Origin: Crotophaga sulcirostris
Taxonomy: Eukaryota > Chordata > Aves > Cuculiformes > Crotophagidae
Direction: 5' to 3'
Length of the DNA stretch: 64,000 nucleotides
Assembly: GCA_013397455.1 (NCBI GenBank)
Contig: VYZB01000056.1
Span: 2,947,782 to 3,011,781, forward strand
Shown here: in pieces, positions 59,415 through 64,000 of the stretch
Layout: each line of letters starts with the position of its first letter
Position numbering within the stretch: position 1 is the first letter of the stretch
Translations under genes and position numbers: made by a program
Notes under the pieces: generated by a model
Seen by the model: only the letters and a program-made list of their open reading frames with translations
What the model was told of the DNA's origin: nothing
The model's database searches: none

Positions 59415-60907
59415 TTGCTAAATAATGACTCCCACTTGGTGCTTTATGGTTGCTAAATAAAATGAAAGCTGGATATATATGTGATAGACAGAAAACATCA
59501 TGTGGATTGTGAACAGAGCTTTGGACTCGATTATTGGTGTTATAGAGGATTGGCATATGCTTTTCTTTTAATTTTTGTTTATTCATATCTTTACAAAACC
59601 TTAATTGCAAAGACTCCACCCAAGATGCTCCATCTTAGAAATTTTATTACCTACTTTGACTTTATTTTGTTCATGTTAAGTGTGAATCACAACTGCTGGG
59701 GCATTATGTCACCATTCCTGCCCCTGTGGTGCACAGCACCCCTGCCCAGAGCAGAACCCAGCCTCTCTCCTGGCCAGAAGCCACAAGAGCTGACACTGGG
59801 GTGTTTCAGAAACCCCTGCGCTTCCCGGGTTTCCAACAGCTCATGGCCAGCAGCTCCAGTGGCTTCAGGCAGATGCCCAGCAGCAAGGGCCAGGCTGTGC
59901 GTGCTCTGGGCAGGCAGCAGGAATTTTGGGGTGAACTGGGAATGCTGAGACAACTGGGACATTATTATGCCTGCTCGTACAGTCACCGCCAATTAGCATT
60001 GTAAAGTGTTTGGTGAGACAAGGCTCCAGGATCCTGATTTAGAATTAATTTCTGCAGTGGAGCTTTGAGTCCCAGTTAATCACTGTTGGATTTGGGATTA
60101 CCATACTCTCAGGAAAGGCTGCTAAACCCCCCACTTTTGTCATGATCCTGCAGCTCACAGGGCTTAACTCCTGACTGAAGGGAACGCATGTCAGAGAGTT
60201 TTGTGATCCCTATGGGGCACTGGAGCTGCTTTGCTGGTAGAGGAGAGGGAGAAGGAGGGCCCTCACACACTGTTTCATTTTTAAAATGATTAAATTGAAG
60301 TTGCACTTAAATTCAAATCAGCCATTCAAATTAACAATTCTAATGTTCCTGATCTATTGATCTGTTGGCTAAGACCATTTGGAGCAGACTGTAATTAAAC
60401 CACAAAAGCCTGGACACCAGAAAGCTGAGGGAACAGCACAATAGCCAGAAGAGACACATGCAGTTCTCTTCTTAACCCATTAAACCCCTTTTCTTTTTTT
60501 CTGGAAACAAGCATGCACTATTTCAGCAACCTCCCCAGCAGCACTTGGAAGGGGCAATGCCAGGGGTGCCCTCCCAGCCTAGGGTGGCAGGGGGAGCATT
60601 TTCCCAGTGATGCTTTGCAGCTCAGCAGGAGGTGGGACAGGACACTCTCCTGCCTCCCAGTCTTCAGGATTTCAGCTAAAAGCAGCTGCCCCACTTGCAG
60701 CACCCACTGAGATCAGGGTGAGTGTGGGTGTTTTCCAATGAGGCAAAGGACCAAGACAAGGAAATCCACTTCTCAGGGGTTGGTTGCTCTGAAACCCCTG
60801 TTGAGACTGTGGTAAGTGGTGGATATAACCCTGGGTTTGGTGGGTCTCCATCCATTTCCACTACCACAAGCTCATTTTGTGTTGGTCTTTAAATGTACCA
60901 CTGGCAC
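59415..60907. other. Non-coding interval, no recognised repeat
   Basis: No gene is recognised. The part 59415-59690 is AT-rich and 59700-59940 is GC-rich. A 155-codon plus-strand frame (59481-59948) with hydrophobic residues near its start crosses both, but has no recognised relatives and no splice context. Confidence 0.45.
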
Positions 60908-61101
60908 ATAGTTTGGGTTGGAAGGGACCTCAAAGCCCATACAGCTCCAACACCCGTGTCATGGGCAGGGACACCTCCCACTGGATCAGGCAGCTCAAAG
61001 CTCCATCCAACCTGGCCTTGAACACCTCCAGGGATGGGGCATCTCCCACCTCTCTGGGCAACATCCGCCATGGCCTCCTCGCACTCGGTGAAAAAAATTT
61101 C
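60908..61101 (-). mobile_element. CR1 LINE 3' fragment, antisense
   Basis: It begins tagtttgggttggaaggg without the reversed octamers, then 'gacctcaaagcccatacag', 'catgggcagggacacctcc' and 'cctccagggatggggcatc'. It fades near 'gtgaaaaaaatttcactgg'. About 195 bp remain. Confidence 0.93.
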
Positions 61102-62329
61102 ACTGGGAGAACTGGTGCACAGCCCACAGAGTGAGCTGGGCAGTGCTTCCAGTCATCTGGTCCCTGTACCTGGTAACTCTACAATGTCTTCTACATCACC
61201 TCTCCTGTTTGCCCAAAGTTTTCTGAGCAGCTGCCAGTGAAGAAGACAAACTCCTGGGAGGTAAGGCCAGGAGGGCACACGGGCTGCCACAACCATCACC
61301 CTCACAGTAAGGTTAGTCCCAAGCAGGCAGGTACTGTGCTTTACCTGGGTGGACAGTTGGAGTCTATGCATCAACAGAATCTGGCCTCAGCTCCTATCTA
61401 TACCTTTTTTATATATACAAGCAGTAATTTTTTTCCGATGCTTGCACTACTTTCCCACAGCAACCATCTAAGTTTGTTTATTGATAGATTTCTTTTCCCC
61501 CTGTGTGCACTGGATTTCATGGGCTTGCACAAACCCGCAAGATGATCAGGTGGAAGAGGGAAGTGAGCTCTAGGGCTGAACTCTGGGCTGGTGTGAGCCC
61601 AGGGCAACAGCCTACTGGCTGCAGTGGATCACAACGGATGGATGCGACGCTGCCAGGCATCCCTAACAGGTCTATTGACTGTGCTTTTATAAACACCAGC
61701 CTTAATTTCTGCACAAACATTTCTATCAAAATGAGAACCCAAATAATTGTTAGGAAAAAAAAAAGATTTATTCCTCCACTCTATTTTGATTTTAATTACA
61801 AAAGGTTAGCATTTTTTTTTCATACAAGTTCAAGAGAAATGAGACAGGAAAAGGTCAAAACACAAGGGGCCTTGAACAACTCTAATCCCATAATGGAGAG
61901 CAATACAAGGCTCTAATATCTGAACAATCAACATGGACTTTTGTTATGAAGACCAACATGTGATGGAAGAAGGTAAGAGGCTTTTAGATCTATTAGAAAA
62001 CTGGTGTGCTGGGAATGGAGGGAAATGATGATGGGAAAATTAAAATTCAGCTCCAGCAGAAGGTTGCAGTGTTCAACTTGCAGCTCAGTGCATCGATCTG
62101 TTCCAGCATTTGACTTTCAACCATGACAAAACTGTGGGCAAATTAATTGTTCTCCAGGATATTAGGCATCAGAGTCTATTAATCCTCTCTGGAGTCGGAT
62201 GCTCCATGAATACTAATGCAAACTGAGAGCTGCAGTCATGTCTTTCCCTGGTCTGACTCAATGCTGTTGCTGCTGCCGCTTCCATGGGGGGCAGGGGGAG
62301 GGAGGGAAGCCCTGAGTGCCAGTCAGCCA

Positions 62330-62960
62330 TTTGCTGCTTTTATTCAGATTTAAGGCTGATTACAATTGGAAAGAATAGCGTAATATGGCAAATCCTCCTC
62401 CCCAGCCAGGGAGGCTCTGAAAATCAGAAAGCGAGAGGCGACGTTATGTGTTTTCCACAAGGAAAAAGTGAAAGGCATAAGTTATTTATGCAAATTCAAG
62501 ATCTGTATTCAGACGTGTTTTAAGGAAGATCTCAGGAAATCATTTCTTAATTACACATCTATATTGCACTTACTTTACCTTCATCCAGGCTTTTTTTTTC
62601 TCCCTGACTAAAACATGTGGAATAAGTTGCTCCTTTCTGGTTATTGTTTTACAAACAGATGAAATTTCTCTCTGCTCTTTATTTCCCTTTCAAAGGGCCC
62701 TCCCCCTCCTCTCCCCAAAACCTCACAATGCTCTTCAGGGGAAGGAGCCCTGCTCCGGGAGCCTCTGCAGATTACTACTTAGCCCTAATCTGCATATTTC
62801 TATAATGGAAATGGAGGCTGCAGGAAAGGGATATTGAAGATGTTTTACCTTCACTAATGCTGCACATTTAAGTAATCCTCTGGAATTCCAGCACAGCTTT
62901 AATCGTCCAAACCCAAGTCAGGGCCATATTCTGTATAATTAATCCACAGAGCATAATGTT
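62330..62960. promoter_or_regulatory. Candidate conserved non-coding element
   Basis: Non-repetitive, with words such as CTGATTACAATTGG (about 62357), TAATCTGCATATTTCTATAATGG (in part, about 62786) and TGTATAATTAATCC (about 62932). It is homogeneous and lacks CR1 or simple-repeat decay. Enhancer function is inference. Confidence 0.3.
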
Positions 62961-62965
62961 GCCTG

Positions 62966-63319
62966 GTGAAAGTGAACACTCTTCCAAACATTTGTCCAGC
63001 TCATGTATCAGAGCTCACCCAACGTGTGTTATTCCAACTTCCCGTTTTGTTTCAGAACTGGATTGCTCTAAAGCAGTGGAGTGAAAGCAGCAACACTGAG
63101 GTTTTAAACCAGCAGCTCTCCATTGATGACCTAGTGTTATATTCTCATCTAAATGCATGGAAGTTCCCTGTGGATCAAGATGAGAATATATTATATTCAC
63201 TCTGCTGTATCCTTTTGTTTCCCGTTTCCCCTTGCAGTTGCACACAACGTTGTATTTACAGCTTACGGATTGCTGCGATGATGGGATTTGCAGGGAAACA
63301 ACAGGGCTGAAAAATTTGG
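62966..63319 (+). other. Open frame with two splice-acceptor-like tracts, candidate exon region
   Basis: The plus-strand frame 62966-63310 has 114 codons, and a second open frame covers 63232-63426. Pyrimidine-rich tracts ending in TTTCAG (63050-63055) and CTTGCAG (63231-63237) resemble strong 3' splice sites. A GGGTAATG near 63318-63325 could act as a donor for the second. The peptides have no recognised family and the first candidate lacks a good donor, so a non-coding or spurious exon is as likely. Confidence 0.2.
63138..63190 (+). other. miRNA-precursor-like hairpin
   Basis: TATATTCTCATCT (63138-63150) is perfectly complementary to AGATGAGAATATA (63178-63190). In the same register the stem continues inward after a 2x2 internal loop with two pairs, a 1x1 mismatch and five more pairs (two of them G-U), closing on a 7-nt loop at 63161-63167. 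About 20 of 23 positions per arm pair. Size and shape fit a short pre-miRNA, but the transcribed strand is unknown and I do not recognise a known miRNA. Plus is given because the neighbouring acceptor-like tracts are on plus. Confidence 0.4.
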
Positions 63320-64000
63320 GTAATGAGGGACCCCTGAACAGGTTGTCAGGCAGTTTGTTTCTTCAATGGGGTAATCGGTACCATGCGAATCGCTGTAGAG
63401 GGCTTGCCCTGTGCTCACAGGCATAAAAGACCTGCTCCAATTCTCTGAGCCATGTCATTTTGGAAAGCCCGAGTGCAAGAAGAACATGTGGAAGTGCTGA
63501 GCTCGTACCCAGTCAACCAGGACTACTCAGGGGTAAATTTTTCTGAGGCTCCCATTTTCACTAGAATGGAAATACTGCAATGCAAAGAGAGCAAAGCTAT
63601 TAGTCTGCACTCTAACTGAGAAGATATTTATGTCTGTGCAAACACAGCACGCGCCTTCCGCATGATTTGGAGCTAAATGCAGTGTTACTTAATTAATGCA
63701 TATGTAACACACAAGGCTATTACACCTATTAGAGCTCTTGGACAATTAAAATTCCAGTGGTCCTCTCTACTGATGGGTATCCATGACAAAGGGCTGAAAT
63801 CTTCTCTGTCCATAAACAACTGGCAAGGACCAAGGGGAAAAAAAATCCAACAGCTAGAAAACAGTTTTCAGATCTACCTCAATTTATGAAAGTAAACGCA
63901 AGAGTCAGAGCGTGAGATGTTTGCCCCGGGCAGCTGGTGAAAGCACATTGCACCCTCTGGTCTCTTCACACTTCCTCTTATTCCCTCTGAGCGCTGCTTT

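Larger units (their letters stand above)
61102..64000. other. Repeat-free right edge, AT-rich and conserved-looking
   Basis: No CR1 or other repeat family is recognised in 2.9 kb. A10 lies at 61755-61764 and T9 at 61812-61820. From 62330 to the end the sequence is largely AT-rich with developmental-enhancer-like words. It contains the hairpin at 63138-63190 and two acceptor-like pyrimidine tracts ending at 63055 and 63237. No complete gene can be drawn. Confidence 0.5.

Noticed and set aside
59481..59948. 155-codon frame with a hydrophobic N-terminal half
   Set aside because: The hydrophobic residues come from T-rich DNA; there is no family match and composition changes abruptly in mid-frame.
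1..64000. Endogenous retrovirus, DNA transposon, CRISPR array, tRNA or rRNA gene
   Set aside because: No paired LTRs, gag/pol-like frames, terminal inverted repeats with a transposase, regularly spaced repeats, or tRNA box A/B pairs were seen; old or short copies could still be missed by eye.

Overview
The window looks like nuclear DNA of a bird, most likely a neognath. The evidence is at least 24 copies of the 3' end of CR1, the LINE that dominates avian genomes. They lie in both orientations and most end in the CR1 signature of degenerate ATTCTATG octamers. I see no operons, prokaryotic genes, CRISPR arrays, tRNA or rRNA genes, and no exon chain that I can assign to a known protein. Many reading frames of 60-280 codons occur by chance. 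The longest ones are CR1 antisense frames or run through GC-rich DNA. The simplest reading is a non-coding intergenic or intronic tract; these 64 kb do not show which.

Layout. 1-11 kb carries six CR1 copies (655, 5462, 7499 minus; 9428, 10610 plus, with a CpG-enriched patch at 6.24-6.64 kb between the second and third). 14-25 kb has six plus-strand copies, including two back to back at 18.5-18.96 kb. 25-29.5 kb has no recognised repeat and contains AT-rich blocks that resemble conserved non-coding elements. 29.5-40.2 kb mixes CR1s of both orientations with further AT-rich blocks near 31.0-31.5 and 33.9-34.4 kb. 40.2-50.9 kb is CR1-poor (one doubtful tip) and includes a dense cluster of homeodomain-type ATTA/TAAT sites at 43.8-44.0 kb. 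50.9-61.1 kb has five CR1s, a compact CpG-island-like patch at 51.54-51.76 kb and a bulged hairpin at 56.88 kb. The right end, 61.1-64.0 kb, is repeat-free. It holds AT-rich conserved-looking sequence, a miRNA-precursor-like hairpin at 63138-63190 and two strong splice-acceptor-like tracts around an open frame.

Nothing here forms a gene system. The most useful leads are the 63.14 kb hairpin, the isolated CpG patch at 51.5 kb, a stop codon shared by three CR1 copies that marks one CR1 lineage, and several enhancer-like AT-rich blocks. All conservation statements are inference from sequence texture; no alignment could be run.
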